DNA of 64,000 bases from Malus domestica (Eukaryota > Streptophyta > Magnoliopsida > Rosales > Rosaceae), in assembly GCF_042453785.1 (NCBI RefSeq), contig NC_091668.1, forward strand, positions 29,513,501 to 29,577,500. The letters are read 5' to 3'. Below are positions 36,214 through 48,797 of this stretch, in pieces; position 1 is the stretch's first letter; each line of letters starts with the position of its first letter. Below the pieces are notes generated by a model. The model was given only the letters and a program-made list of their open reading frames with translations. It did not search any database and was not told the DNA's origin. The translations under genes and the position numbers were made by a program.

Positions 36214-37261
36214 TCAGCTTTTCGGGACAAATGCGGCTAGGGCATTTGCATAAGCAGGGGAGAGGTTACTCAAAAGGGGCTGCATTTGTTGGCCATAGAG
36301 TGAAATCAGGTGAGCAAAAGCTCTTCCGATTTGTGCTTTTACTTCAGGAGTTTCAACTGGTGATGCCACAACTTGAGCAAATACATTAACCAAATCTGGG
36401 ACTAGAAAAAGGATCTGCTTGGAAAATAGAATGAGTGGGTATGGTCAACTCCGTAAAGAAAAAGGATAAGAAAACAAGAAAAACAGAAAAGACCAAGTAA
36501 GTTCACCTTCTAGGATTACCCGAAACACAGGGAGCTTCCAAATAGGGATCCCACATAGTTTGTATGATATATGTACACATATATTATAAATGTGTGTGTG
36601 TGTGTGTATAAATGATACATATCTTATCATTTTAATCTACACAAGTTTCAGACTGAAATCATGGAGCTGTGAACTAACCTGGGCATTAGATGATAAAACA
36701 AGAGTAGAGACGCAACTATACACCGTCATGGACTCTTCACGATCTTCTTTTAGCGGAAGAACCTTCAAGAAAACAGGAAGTACCTGCAAATTTAACAAGG
36801 AGATATATACTTAAGCTCACCAAAACAAAACCAAAATGATGGAAAAATGATAATACTAAGCCAGAAAATGTCATCAGGACACTTACCTGATTCAATGGGA
36901 TAGATTCAGGGTGCAGCATTATCATTCTTGCCACTGCACCAGCTGCGTTATCCCTGACAGCATCATCTGGCTCAGATTCCCCAAATAGTGGGTAAAGTCC
37001 ACGCAATATGTCACCATAGTATCTGGGAATTGATTAAAGAACACGCTAGTGGAAGGCACATTCTAGATTTCAATGCCAAACTAACTTCTACAAACAACAT
37101 AATTATAAAGATGATTCATCACAAATCTTGTAATACCTGAACTCAGCACACGAATCAGAGGATCATGAAAATTCCGAAGAAAAAAAAATCAGGAACAAGG
37201 AAAAGACACTAAAAATCATAACATAAAAAAAGGATATTCAAAGATTGTTATTGTTTTTCAG

Positions 37262-38566
37262 TATGCAGTGTCACTACAGATGGAACTATTGACCGGGAAT
37301 GCCCTTTTGGTTTCATTAGAACATGTCTCGACTTTTTCAACATGTTGGAGGCTCATGAGAAGAAATTATTTTTTATCTATCACCAAAGACTCAAGGGATC
37401 AAATTTTGGCAGATTTGTAGTTGAAAACATTCCGTAAGTTCATATGTCTTTATTTAATTTATACATAGAAAAGGCGGTTTATTTATTTATGTATTTATCT
37501 CGTTGAACTTTTATGTGGTTTTAGGATTGGGTATGAAAAGGTGGAGCAAAACGGACATCGTGTGGCAAGGCTTTGCTGCAAGGAAACTTTTGTCTGCATC
37601 ACTTGACCTTGAAGGAAGCAGAAGATGTTGATACACTTTTTGACTCTGCTAATTTAGTTACTGAACGTCCAGACTTTAGTACTGACGCGTTTCTTTTGAA
37701 AAGTTTTACACTTAATATGACAAAGTTGAAGAGTAACAAGAGAAAGAGAGAGGGGAATTTTGTGGGATTTGAGTCAGCCAAGTTCTCATACTACGAAGTC
37801 GCAATGTTCGAAGACTACGAAGTGATTTATATAGGAAGGCCCACGGAAGACTTTTTGAAATCTTTGAAAGAAACTATCATAGAAAACATCCACCAGTACA
37901 AGCAAAGCAAATTATTTTACCGTTAAACATGATTATCATGAGGATTCTCCCCTTTAAAAAGTGTGATCGTTTCTTTCAAAGATTTCAAAAAGTCTTCCGT
38001 GGGCCTTCCTATATAAATCAATTTGTAGTCTTCGAACGTTGCGAGTTCGTAGTATGAGAACTTGGCTGACTCAAATCCCACAAAATTTCCCTTTCTCTTT
38101 CTCTTGTTTCTCTTCAACTTTGTCATATTAAGTGTAAAACTTTTCAAATGAAACTCGTCAGTACTAAAGTCTGGACGTTCAGTAACTAAATTAGCAGAGT
38201 CAAAAAGTGTATCAACATCTTCTGCTTCCTGATGCAGACAAAAGTTTCCTTGCAACAAAGCCACACGATACCCATTTTGCTCCACCTTTTCATACCCAAT
38301 CCTAAAACCACATAAAAGTTCAACGAGATAAATACATAAATAAATAAACCGCCTTTTCTATGTATAAATTAAATAAAGCCATATATGAACTTACGGAATG
38401 TTTTCAACTACAAATCTGCCAAAATTTGATCCCTCGAGTCTTTGGTGATAGATAAAAAATAATGTCTTCTCACAAGCCTCCAACATGTTGAAAAAGCCGA
38501 GACATGTTCTAATGAAACCAAAAGGGCCTTCCCACTCAATAGTTCCATCTGTAGTGACACTGCATA
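37262..38566. repeat. Large inverted repeat of an unidentified gene fragment
   Basis: Arms 37262-37879 and 37964-38566 (reverse complement), spacer 84 bp, about 94 percent identical by eye; the left arm has 12-15 extra bases near 37598. Each arm holds two exon-like pieces separated by a GT-AG intron: FGRFVVENIP, then intron (about 37432-37524), then IGYEKVEQNG and TLNMTKLK, SAKFSYYE, YIGRPTEDFLKSLKE. The intron shows it was copied from genomic DNA. I do not recognise the protein family. A transcript across it would fold into a near-perfect ~600-bp hairpin. Confidence 0.88.
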
Positions 38567-41500
38567 ATGAAACCAAAAGGGCCTCCCCACATACATTGCA
38601 ACAATTCCAACTAATTCAGTAGCTCTTGCTCGTGAACGAAGATCCTCATCATTACTAAGCACCAAGAAACTTTTCATCAACTCTAAAACCCTTTCAGCAT
38701 ACGGAACGAATGCCTGTTCTGCCGCAGATGCCACCGAACCAATCGCAGACTGCAAAATGATGCAAATCAATAAATTTAAAACCAAACCATTCACTGAATA
38801 TATATATATACACACACATTTATATAATTAATTTACTTTAAATCTTTAGGTCAAAGAAGACCACCATATCATGCATGTCTCCTGTAAATTACGAGGGCTA
38901 TTATGGAGGGCCCCCAGTAGTTTTCCCATCAACGGATCAAGGAATGGAAGAATTTCCTCACCCATGTTGTCACAAAATGCTGCCAAAGCATAATATGACT
39001 TCTCCTGCACATAAAGATTGTTTTAGTCATTATCAAATACATATGAATAAACTATACCAATCTTCTAATTTCCTTCTACCAAACATACCTTCACTTCGTC
39101 AGATGCATCCTCAAGGGCATTCAAAATGCAAGGAAGTACACTTTGATAGTGGGAAACAATTTCCGGCTGCAAATGCTCTGCAAACTGACCCAATGTAAAT
39201 GATGCAGCCCCCCTAACCATTTCCTCAGGATCTCTCAGAGCGCCTAAGACAATATGAAGAACTGGATCCAACTTATCTTTTATCATCTCCAAACAACCCT
39301 CTGAAATTACACCTAAAGCGGTAACAGATGCTTCCCGATATTTTGGATTTGCATTTTTACTGCTTAAAGAAGAAAATTCAAAGACAGGGTGGAAAACATG
39401 CTTTGGTATGTTCAAAGCCATAGTATCAATAACTTCTGCAGCAGCTCGATCTGGAGCAAGATCATCATCCTTATCTTCATCATTTGATTCTGCAAGCAAT
39501 GGGCACATAACTTGCAGAATAGGGATGACCAGCTTATGCTTTTTGAGGGAATTGGATTTATACTTTGCTAGCCATGAAACTATCTGAATTGCCTGAGAAG
39601 CAACAAGAAGAACAAATATGAGGAGTATTCACAGACAGAGAGCCTTTGTTTATTACAAAGCAGATAAGTTAACTTACAGGCAAGCTTATTGGGACCCAAC
39701 AGTTTACCGATGGACCCAAGTTTGTTTTTCATTTTTTTCTTTTTTGCCACTTCACCTTTCCATTTTTCACTCGTTTAAAATTTAAAAATGAAAAACTGAG
39801 AAGCACAAAAGCCACAGCAGCTCCACCTTCCGTCAGTGTCTGTAACAGCTGTGCTGCCGGAAAATTGCCCCCTCCTCTCTCTCTCTTTCTCTCTTCATTT
39901 CCCTCTTCTCTCCTACCCTCTCTGTATGCAACTATCAAATCCGACCAGCCCGGCCCCCAGATCGCGGGTCAAAACCCTAGGCTGCAACAACCCAAAATCA
40001 CAATACAATGCTACAGATCCCCACATACAACTGATAGAGCTGACAGGAATAAGCACCCCAAGCAACAGAGAGAGCACAAAATCCAGTAAACTGGATCTGC
40101 AAGAGCTGGTTAGCATCATATGTGAGGGGCAGAGTTGCGCGGTTTGCAGAGAGAGGGGAAAGAGAGAGAAAGAGAAATAGTAAGCGGGTGGGAGCTACTA
40201 TGGTTTTTAGTTGTCTCCGTATTTCTTTTTTGTATCTTGAAGGCCAAAATATAAAGTGGCAAAAAAATTGAGTCTCAAACAAGAACTGTTAGGTCCAGTC
40301 CCAAACTTATCAGCCCAACCAAAGACTAGGAGCTCATAGAGAAAAGGCGAGGAAACTTTTGACCGTATATACTAACCTGATGATGTGTATTAGATTCTAA
40401 ACTTTGAGTTGAAAAAACTTCAAAGAGAGAATTGCACAATGGATTTAACAGATTCACCAAGAAGAGGTGCTAGAGATTCAATCAACTCATCAAAAATTTC
40501 AAAAGCAATAATAGCAACATCCTCCTCGCCAGCTGCAAGGCATTGTCTTGATACATTTAAGATGCTAGGTATGAATTCCCGAAATTTCACCTAGATTGGT
40601 ATGAATAAGATAAATGCCAACAAAAATAAACTAATTAGTTACAACGTAAGAAATTTGGGAGAAATGTAAAATAACACTAAAAACGAAATGCCTGTTTGGC
40701 ATGCTTGACATCAGATTACTTGGAATACAATGCCAAAGTAATAAGATTGTCATATTTGGTCAATTAGACTTGGGCTCTTATGTTGGTATATTTCAGAACT
40801 TTGATTAGCGTGGTCACTGCTTGGTGTTCAAATTAATCCAATTTACAATTGACTATCACCTGTGGTTTTGATGAGAGAGTAATTTTCTCTTGTGAAAATT
40901 TTATTCTGAAATGCTATTTTTCATCAACCATAGAGCACATAGCAAGCCATGATCAGATCCCATGAAATTGAAGCATTAGGTATGTTTAAAGATGTAACAG
41001 CCAATGAATATATATGATCATATGCACTAGAAAAAAAAATACATAAAAGGAAAAATAACCATAGGTCTGATGTGTCTGTCAAATACATAACAGTTGAGTG
41101 TAATGTAAGAGAAATGAATATATGCGCTAAACCAAAATTTTTCTCACCACAACCAATCAAGAGCATGTTCCATCATACCAAGAGAAGACTGAATTTATTT
41201 GTTCATTTTTCTCAACCAAGAAATAGAAACTCTTGTTGTTACGGTGATGGAACCTTATAAATAATACAATAGTTGCTTTACTTTATATTTCAAAAGGCTC
41301 ATCTGTTGAGTGGTCTTTGTGCTTGAATTTCCTTTTCTTTCATTCTTTAAATAGAATGCATTGTGCTATCATTCTGAATAGTAAACACATAGTAATTTAT
41401 GGGAAATTTACATCTTCAACATCATTTTAGGTTATCCAACTTACCCAAGTATTAAGGATAAAACAGAATACTGAAGAACATATTGCTAATAAAAGAATTT

Positions 41501-42224
41501 ATTAATGATACTTTAGTTTCATTTTTTATATCATTTTTTATATAAATACAAACTCACCACTTCAACCCCATCATGAGTGAATTCCAGAAAAGACCCTACG
41601 GCCCTGGCACAATAATTAAAAGATTCAATTAAGAAAATACAAGCTAATCACTTGTTAGCAAAAGAAGCATAAAATATCAAAACTATGAATGGATAAATAC
41701 TAAGCATTACTTGAGCGCAGCAACTCTGACACAGTTGCTTGTCTCATCCTGCAGGCATTGAGCTTGCAAATCTGCGAAATGTGGCCGAAACGTATTCCCT
41801 ATTGTTTCAGTCAAAGAGCTGAACAGGATCAATGCCACCTTATTCCAACAAAGCAAAACCAACCATATAAATCAGTATATTGAATATGAACTACATAACA
41901 GCATGAACAAGAGTGTGCATTAACTATTGAATGATGTGGAATGCCCAATTCCAAAAACAAATTTTGTCTCCGGTAAACAATATTTTGTAGAATACAGTCT
42001 CGCCAACAAAAGAGTTTGGTTGAACATGCTTCAAGAATTTTCCTAGAAAATCCTTTTGCCACTTTTTATTTTTTTTACTTTTGAGAAAGAAATGAAATTT
42101 CATTGCAAATGATGATGAAATTACAAAAGTGAACAAGATGTTCACAAAGTAAAAACAAAGCCAAAAAAAGAACAATCAGTGTAACAACAGAAGAAATCCC
42201 CCTAAAAAGCAGCTACGAAAACTC

Positions 42225-42650
42225 CATAAAGCCTTATCCCACTAAGTGGGGTCAGTTGTATAAATCCTAGAACACCACTGCGGTCGATTTTGCGCCAAGT
42301 CTTCCGTTAGCTCCAAGTACTCCATATCTTTTTTAGAGTCTCTTTCTAAGTCTTCCTAGGTCTTCCTCTACCCCTTTTGCCCTCAGCAGCTAAACCTCTG
42401 TCTCATAATCACAACTTCTAACCGGAGCATTTATAGGTCTTCGATTCACATGTCCAAATCACCTTAACCGATTTTCTCTCATCTCATCTTCTATTATATC
42501 AAGTCCTACTTTACCTTGGATATCCTCGTTCTTAATCTTGTCCTTTACCGTGTGTCCACACATCCACCGAAGCATTCTCATCTTTGTTACACTCATTTTT
42601 TGCCCGTGTTGATGCTTGACCACCCAATATTCCGTGCGATAAATTGGAAA
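42225..42650 (-). mobile_element. LINE fragment (RTE-like non-LTR, 3' end) in importin-4 B intron 2
   Basis: The minus strand translates as VTKMRMLRWMCGHTVKDKI, RENRLR, a stop, FGHVNRRPINAPVRS and further C-terminal phrases, the conserved end of plant RTE-type LINE reverse transcriptases. Stops and frameshifts show decay. It ends in the common CCACTAAGTGGGGTCAG context at about 42239. Confidence 0.75.
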
Positions 42651-43507
42651 GAAAAAAAAAACAGCTTTAAAATCCCGAAGACAATAAACAAATTTTCTCC
42701 CATAACTCCTCTCTGCTACTTCTTTCCGTCCATATTACCCATAAAACAGCCAAAAAAACCCAACCCCGTAAAGTCACAAGTATTCAATTTTGCAAATAAT
42801 GCACCAAAGGTTTTGGCTTAACAAACATTACAACTCCTCTTGTGAGTAATGTCATAAGTATTCACGAACTTTCAGGATTAAATATAGAGGGCAATGCAGC
42901 TAACATGGGGAACGATATAGCGAGCGCAACAAGGAAAAATAAACGGGCTTCCTTCAGAACACAACGGAAATTACCTCTCTATGTTCTTCCTGTGCACTCT
43001 GACTACATTGAAATAGAAAGGGCAACAAATCCGGCCATTCTCCAGCTGGGACTGCATATTTTGCGACGACACTAACCACATTGGCACTGGCTCGCCTCAC
43101 CGGCGGACTGCATAAACACCACGAAATCAATAAGCAAACCAATTCAAATACAAAGCAAATAAATCACACAGGAGCTCAAGCAATTAAGCATCACCCCAAA
43201 TAAAAAACAATCCAATCGAGATAAATTCAGACCTGTGCTCCATTGTGATGCTCTCAATGAGGGACTGCTTAACGAGGTGTTTAATCTGGGGTGAGAGCTT
43301 GGCCCAGTGTCCAGTGATCTTCTTCCTCGGAAGCACTGCTGCTAATTGCCTCACGTTCGGCGTCTTGGCGGTGCGGAGGTGCTATACGAGCGCGGGAACC
43401 ACCTGAGGGTCCTTGGCCAACCGCTTTATCTGGTCCTCCGCCTGCCGCCGGGCGTCGTTGTCCGGCATCAGGAATTGTATCAGCAAGAGCTCTAGTGACT
43501 GCGACAT

Positions 43508-43800
43508 GTCGTCTGCTCTAGTCTCTCTCTCGCTCTGTCTGTATATCTAGGGTTTCTGGTATCGTTCGTGCGACGCCGTTTCGGGTGGGGCAAGTTTCCA
43601 GCGAAAGGGAAATGGAGGCGTTGCCTTTTGTTGTAGTGCGAGGGTTTTTTATTAAGGTTTTGTGGGGAGGGACTCTCTGCTGCTGCCGCCGCCGCTTTGC
43701 TTTGGAGTGAAGGCTTTTTATACGCTGTGGGGACACGCTGGACAGACAAGTAGGTTGTCCCAGGACACTTCAAATTAAGAGCGGCCTTCTACTGTTGGTT
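43508..43800 (-). promoter_or_regulatory. 5' UTR/promoter of importin-4 copy B
   Basis: Upstream of the ATG; GC-richer with a GCCGCC-type tract near 43680-43695 and pyrimidine runs. No TATA box can be fixed with confidence. Confidence 0.4.
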
Positions 43801-44647
43801 TGGTATGCCTTCTTTTTCAATCACTAACTATTTGATGTAATGTCTGTTAGCAAGTTATATTGAGAACATTCGACAGACTCTTAATAATACTTATTAGATT
43901 ATTTCGGCATATGTTGATATATGTTGACATATATTGACATATGTGTAACATGGTTTGGTTGACGACAACAAACACATCAAGTGTTCAATGAAATGCCTCA
44001 AGAAAGAAATTGAAATTGTTTTGCACACTTCATGCTCTATTTCTTTGAAAAAATTAGACAATTAACATTGAGACCCGTTAAATTCAAAACCTGAATTCGT
44101 CACTACTGAAATCTATTGTTGCTTAGATGTGTGCCTAATAAGTACAATTTGACTCAAAAATTAATAATAGTCAGTGTTTCGAATTCAAAATATTCTCAAA
44201 ATAAGAAAATTAAGAATTTTTCTTTGGACATGTGGCACAAAAACAACAGTAAAATGAGATTGCAAAATATAAAGTATGACTTGTTACCCCAGGTACTTCA
44301 CAAAAACAAAGTTATATTTATGCTACGTAATCAGTTTTAATAGATTTTTAAACCAACTTGATGGTAATTTTGCCTCAAAATTTTTGATCGATTCACAAAA
44401 TTTTGTAATTACGACCAGAAGCATGGATTATGTAAATCAATATGTAGCTCTGCTGGATCGTTTGAAATTGATTTTTTCATTTGTGGGCTCTCCTGGAGGA
44501 CCTTGTGCATTTGCACCAGTCCCTTATAGTGGTCTTGTGCGAGATATGCCGTCCCTTAATACGTAATTACTTGGGAAACAAGATTCCCGAGTGCTTGAGC
44601 CTTCACAGATACCATTGATGTCCGATTAATTCATTGGCTGAGTTATG
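43801..44647. other. Intergenic, nothing recognised
   Basis: A/T-rich; the 74-aa and 96-aa ORFs (44116-44340, 44276-44566) have no recognisable features. Confidence 0.4.
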
Positions 44648-44660
44648 CAGCAGCGATATA

Positions 44661-44824
44661 AAGGTCGTACCCAATGCACAAGCTCCCGCTTTACGCAGGG
44701 TCTAGGAGAGGTGAATGTCGGCTAGCCTTACCCCCATTTTATGGAGAGGCTGCTCCCAAGTCTCGAACCTGAGACCTACCGCTCATGGGCGAAGGCACTT
44801 GTCATCGCACCAAGTGCGACCTCT
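44661..44824 (-). mobile_element. SINE (tRNA-derived type) with 13-bp target-site duplication
   Basis: Flanked by perfect direct repeats CAGCAGCGATATA (44648-44660 and 44825-44837). On the minus strand it begins GAGGTCGCACTTGGTGCGAT, has a polymerase III box-B-like GGTTCGAGACT, and ends TACGACCTT. The body is a common dispersed plant repeat. Target-site duplication length and box B fit a SINE. Confidence 0.82.
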
Positions 44825-44837
44825 CAGCAGCGATATA

Positions 44838-45494
44838 CTGTGTATAAATATATCTGTTGTAGGAAAAACCTAACGCAAACACTTCTGGAGTCGAGCGGAA
44901 AACCCCATCGACAGTGGGTGCTGGTGAGCTGCCTACATTTGGGTTGAAAACGAACCCAGAGAGGAATGTAGCACCCTGCGCCAGCTTAGTGAAACAACTG
45001 AGAAAAGCTTAGGTCAGCACATAAACAGTGAGAAGCGCATGGCCAAGGAAGCAAGACTAAGAGCTCAGCAACTCGACAAGATCCCTCCGGCAATGTACTA
45101 TCGTCACAATTTTCTAAGCATAAAGAGACTGACGGTATCACAAACACCGTTTTTTGTTGATGATTAGTTTTATTCAGAATCACTTATAACAATTATCAAT
45201 TAATAACACCACCAACACATATGCAAATCAAAGCAAAATGGTCGACCCAAATTAATAGGCACTGCATAAAATGATATCCCAAAAGCAGAAGTACAAGTAA
45301 AGCAAATCCATATTAAACACAGAAAACTCTACCATGTATATCTGCCAGCCACGAATGTCGACGATTGAGCTATCTAGCTTAAGTATTCCAAGTCAGACAT
45401 AAATCCATAAGAACATGTAATATAGCGCGCTGAAACGAATGATAAATCAGAAGGATGATATATCATTGCTCAAAAGGGTAGGACTGGGAGGACC
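44838..45494. other. Intergenic, downstream of the CCHC gene
   Basis: No supported coding feature; probably includes the 3' UTR of the minus-strand gene that ends at 45495. Confidence 0.45.
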
Positions 45495-46727
45495 CTAACT
45501 GTCGAAGAACTCTTCCCATGAATCAGTTTCCTCCTTCTTTTTGTTCCACTCCGGGCATTCTGAGATCCTGTGATGACCAATCTCATTACAAAAGGAACAC
45601 CAAAGGATATTAACACGCCGCCCGTATATTTCATAGCCCTTGCCAACTTGAGTTACGCCGAAGGGGAGACGTCTCCTCCATGGACAGTGTTCAGGAGCAT
45701 GGCCCAACTTAGTGCAAATTGGACAACTAGACGGCAATTCGGAAACTATGCGTGGCTCGACTATGCATTTGGGAATTTTGTCCTCCTTGAACAAAGCTGG
45801 GCTAGTACTCTTCTCCTCTAGTTGGATTTGAGCCAGTGAGTCTGCAGCAGCCTTTACATTCTTGAGGTGAATCATCGGAGAGTCTTTAACAGCCGCCTTT
45901 TTTTCTTTCTTCTTCTCTGCGTGTTTGGGAAAATGTACCGATATTACTAGCATTGATAAGCTAAGTAGGCCATCCGGATCCAGGTTCTTAATTCCTTTAT
46001 ATTCTCGATCTCATTCAATCATTATAAATACTTACTACTACGGCTTCACTCTCAATTACGTGCTATTACTCTGGGTTAATTTGTTAGGACAACAAAGTTA
46101 AATATGTATAAAATAAATAGCTACTGGAAATTAACACTCCCCTACGACTACGAAGTTTTGTTGAAAATTCTTTCGACATAAGTAACCGGCATGGCCAAAT
46201 CAAACTGAATTGCGATAATTGATTGATTGTGAATAGAATATCATCTAGCTAGCTACGAAATTCGGTTGAAAATTATCCTCAGTAACCGGGCAGATCAATC
46301 AAGTATCTTAATTGACTGTGGAAAGAATATCTAGCTATTAATAATTAAACGAATTAATTTATAAAATATATAAAATAAAATAAAAACACATATTTTCAAC
46401 ATAACGGATTTTGAATTTTTATGAACAAGGCATCAAGAACCCTAATTAAGTTCAAGCTCTGTAACCCTTAAAATAATAAAATATATGCAGATTGCAACGA
46501 GCATACGTAGGCCAGTTATGCTTTTGTAAATTGGAAATTATAGATAATCTTCCTCCTCACAAACCCTAAAAACGAAAATTGAAAAGCAAACCAAAAGGAC
46601 TCCGAATCTCACCTCGGAGCTTCGTCGATTGGGCTGGAATTGGGTTCTTCCCCTTCCCGGATCCTTGTCTGGCGAGGGACTTGGACTTAGCCTTCGCCTT
46701 CAATGTGGCTTTGGTTTGGCGGTACAT
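45495..46727 (-). CDS. Small CCHC zinc-knuckle protein (178 aa)
   Basis: Exon 1 46613-46727 (ATG at 46727), GT-AG intron 45917-46612, exon 2 45495-45916, joining in phase to 178 aa. The N-terminus is very basic (KAKAKSKSLARQG; then KKKEKK across the splice), the middle acidic/neutral, and the C-terminus has two CX2CX4HX4C knuckles: CPICTKLGHAPEHC and CSFCNEIGHHRISEC, followed by an acidic tail (EETDSWEEFFDS). This architecture suggests a nucleic-acid-binding host protein, not retroviral gag: it has an intron, no gag domain and no neighbouring pol. I do not recognise a named gene. Exon 1 and its promoter lie in the first of three tandem 2.07-kb units, so alternative first exons are possible. 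Confidence 0.75.
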
Positions 46728-48120
46728 GGTTTTTGTCAGAGAGAGATTGCGGTTGCACGAGTTCTTTTTTATTTTGTTTTGTTTTAGTTGGATTATATGG
46801 TATGCTAAACCTTACTTAAATACTAAACCTTCAAACTGGATTTTGACTATAATACCCTTCATATTTAATTTGATTATCTCCGTTTTTTTTTTTGTTTCCT
46901 TTTTAGTCTAATGCGGCCCTAACTCTCCATTAATTGTGTGGGCTGGGCTAATAACAAAGATAAATTAACATTTAACGAACGAGTGAAGCTTGAATCAACT
47001 TGGAATTGTTACGAGATTTACTAACAAATTTCAAACGTGTCTTGCGAAGATGACCATGAATGTAGCATCTACATAATTGAAATTTGAACTCTGAAAGGTA
47101 ATTGAGTGCTGGAAAGTAGTTGAAGTTTCATAGACATTATCCCCCACCAGAGTTAACTTGTGCCCCAAGCAACCATTACACACGGACTCAAAACTAACAA
47201 TCGACACAAAAGAAAGAGAACGTCCAAATTAACACCTACAACCAATGCCGACTCTGAGGGGCTGCAATAGGTGCCACCGCACAGGGCCCCTAAATCAGAA
47301 GGCCCCTGATTTTTCAAATTTGCAAACACACACACACATATATATAGTAGCATGTGTAGAATATTACAAACTTGAGTCTTAGCGCAAGTGGTATTACTGC
47401 TTCTTTACAGCCCCCTAGGATATGGGTTCAAAACTCGTCTCCATCATCTTTTTAGTTTATTTTTATTAAATACATAAGCTTCCACAAAATAATATAAAAA
47501 TTCCACACAATAACATGAGAATTTGAACCATGACCCTCTAAAAAGTTAAGGAAAAACAATGTGTCACCTTTCCACTTGTTGATTTGTTAAATTTGTTTGT
47601 GCTATTAGAATTTATAGAAACTCAATTAAAAACCAAAATTATTTTTTTGAACAAAAAAATAAAAAAAATAAAATTCTTGGTGTCTTTTAGGGCCTCCAAT
47701 TCACTTTCGCATAAGGCCCTAAAATCTCAAGGCCAGCCCTGCCTACAACCATCACTTAACCGAAAATCCACAAAACTTGAAAGATCAACGAGGACTCGAA
47801 AATGAAGAAGCTTGCCTTCTTGAGGGCAAGGTGTATGTACAATTGTTGATTAAAATTACACGCACACCCCCAAAGAAAACACCACCAGTGCACGCAAATC
47901 AAACCAAAGCAAAGCGTCGATCCAAATTAATAGGCAATGCACAGACATGATAGTCCAATACATGTGCGAGCAAAGGAAGCCAAATTAAATACAGAAAACA
48001 CCAAACAACAAAGGGTGTATACAGTGAGTGAAGAGACTAGAAGAACTCTAAGTTCATTGCAGAAACGACGTCCTCATATTAGTGGTTAATTTGGTATTGT
48101 GAATTACATGTTTACGCATT
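46053..48120. repeat. Tandem unit 1 of 3 (about 2068 bp)
   Basis: Starts at CAATTACGTGCT (46053). Contains part of the intron, exon 1 and upstream region of the CCHC gene plus a non-autonomous hAT element. Confidence 0.93.
47243..47741. mobile_element. Non-autonomous hAT-type element, unit 1
   Basis: 499 bp between 8-bp target-site duplications CCTACAAC (47235-47242 and 47742-47749). TIRs are CAGTGCCGGCCCTGA (as in unit 3) and, at the other end, CAGGGCCGGCCTTGA in reverse complement. 8-bp duplication and CAG ends fit hAT. No transposase. Confidence 0.85.
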
Positions 48121-48682
48121 CAATTACGTGCTACTACTCTGGGTTAATTTGTTAGGACAACAAAGTTAAATATGTATAAAATAAATAGCTACTGGAAATT
48201 AACACTCCCCTACGACTACGAAGTTTTGTTGAAAATTCTTTCGACACAAGTAACAGCCCTGGCCAAATCAAACTGAATTGCGATAATTGATTGATTGTGA
48301 ATAGAATATCATCTAGCTAGCTACAAAATTCGGTTGAAAATTATCCTCAGTAACCGGGTAGATCAATCAAGTATCTTAATTGACTGTGGAAAGAATATCT
48401 AGCTATTAATAATTAAACGAATTAATTTATAAAATATATAAAATAAAATAAAACACATATTTTCAACATAAGAAGGGATTTTGAATTTTTATGAACAAGG
48501 CATCAAGAACCCTAATTAAGTTCAAGCTCTGTAACCCTTAAAATAATAAAATATATGCAGATTGCAACGAGCATACGTAGGCCAGTTATGCTTTTGTAAA
48601 TTGGAAATTACAGATAATATTCCTCCTCACAAACCCTAAAAACGAAAATTGAAAAGCAAACCAAAAGGACTCCGAATCTCAC

Positions 48683-48797
48683 CTCGGAGCTTCGTCGATT
48701 GGGCAGGAATTGGGTTCTTCCCCTTCCCGGATCATTGTCCGGCGAGGGACTTGGACTTAGCATGCGCCTTCGATGTGGCTTTGGTTCGGCGGTACAT
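48683..48797 (-). pseudogene. Second copy of CCHC gene exon 1, with a stop
   Basis: Same ATG and splice donor as exon 1 but a TGA follows SLAGQ (GGA to TGA). No exon 2 copy follows in this unit; splicing to 45916 would cross unit 1. Confidence 0.85.

Larger units (their letters stand above)
30619..43507. repeat. Duplicated block B (AOP gene and importin-4 pseudogene)
   Basis: Left part collinear with block A, right part with block C (57000-64000). It is the only block in the window that includes the importin-4 first exon. Confidence 0.88.
36214..43507 (-). pseudogene. IMB4: Importin-4 (IMB4-type karyopherin beta) pseudogene, copy B
   Basis: ATG at 43507. Exons by homology to copy C: 1 43233-43507, 2 42975-43107, 3 41711-41838, 4 41558-41603, 5 40377-40590, 6 39089-39592, 7 38870-39004, 8 (part) 38587-38749, then 18 36887-37022, 19 36679-36783, 20 36214-36414. 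Lesions: CAG to TAG at codon 42 (43382-43384); 9-bp in-frame deletion in exon 3; 1-bp insertion in exon 5 (near 40421); donor GT to AT after exon 7 (38868-38869); end of exon 8 and all of exons 9-17 missing, replaced by the inverted repeat at 37262-38566. Importin-4 is a HEAT-repeat nuclear import receptor. No functional protein can be made. Confidence 0.92.

Noticed and set aside
45570-45821. Plus-strand 83-aa ORF
   Set aside because: Shadow of exon 2 of the CCHC gene.
45495-45953. CCHC gene as retrotransposon gag
   Set aside because: It has a phase-matched intron, two knuckles with an acidic tail, no capsid domain and no linked pol.
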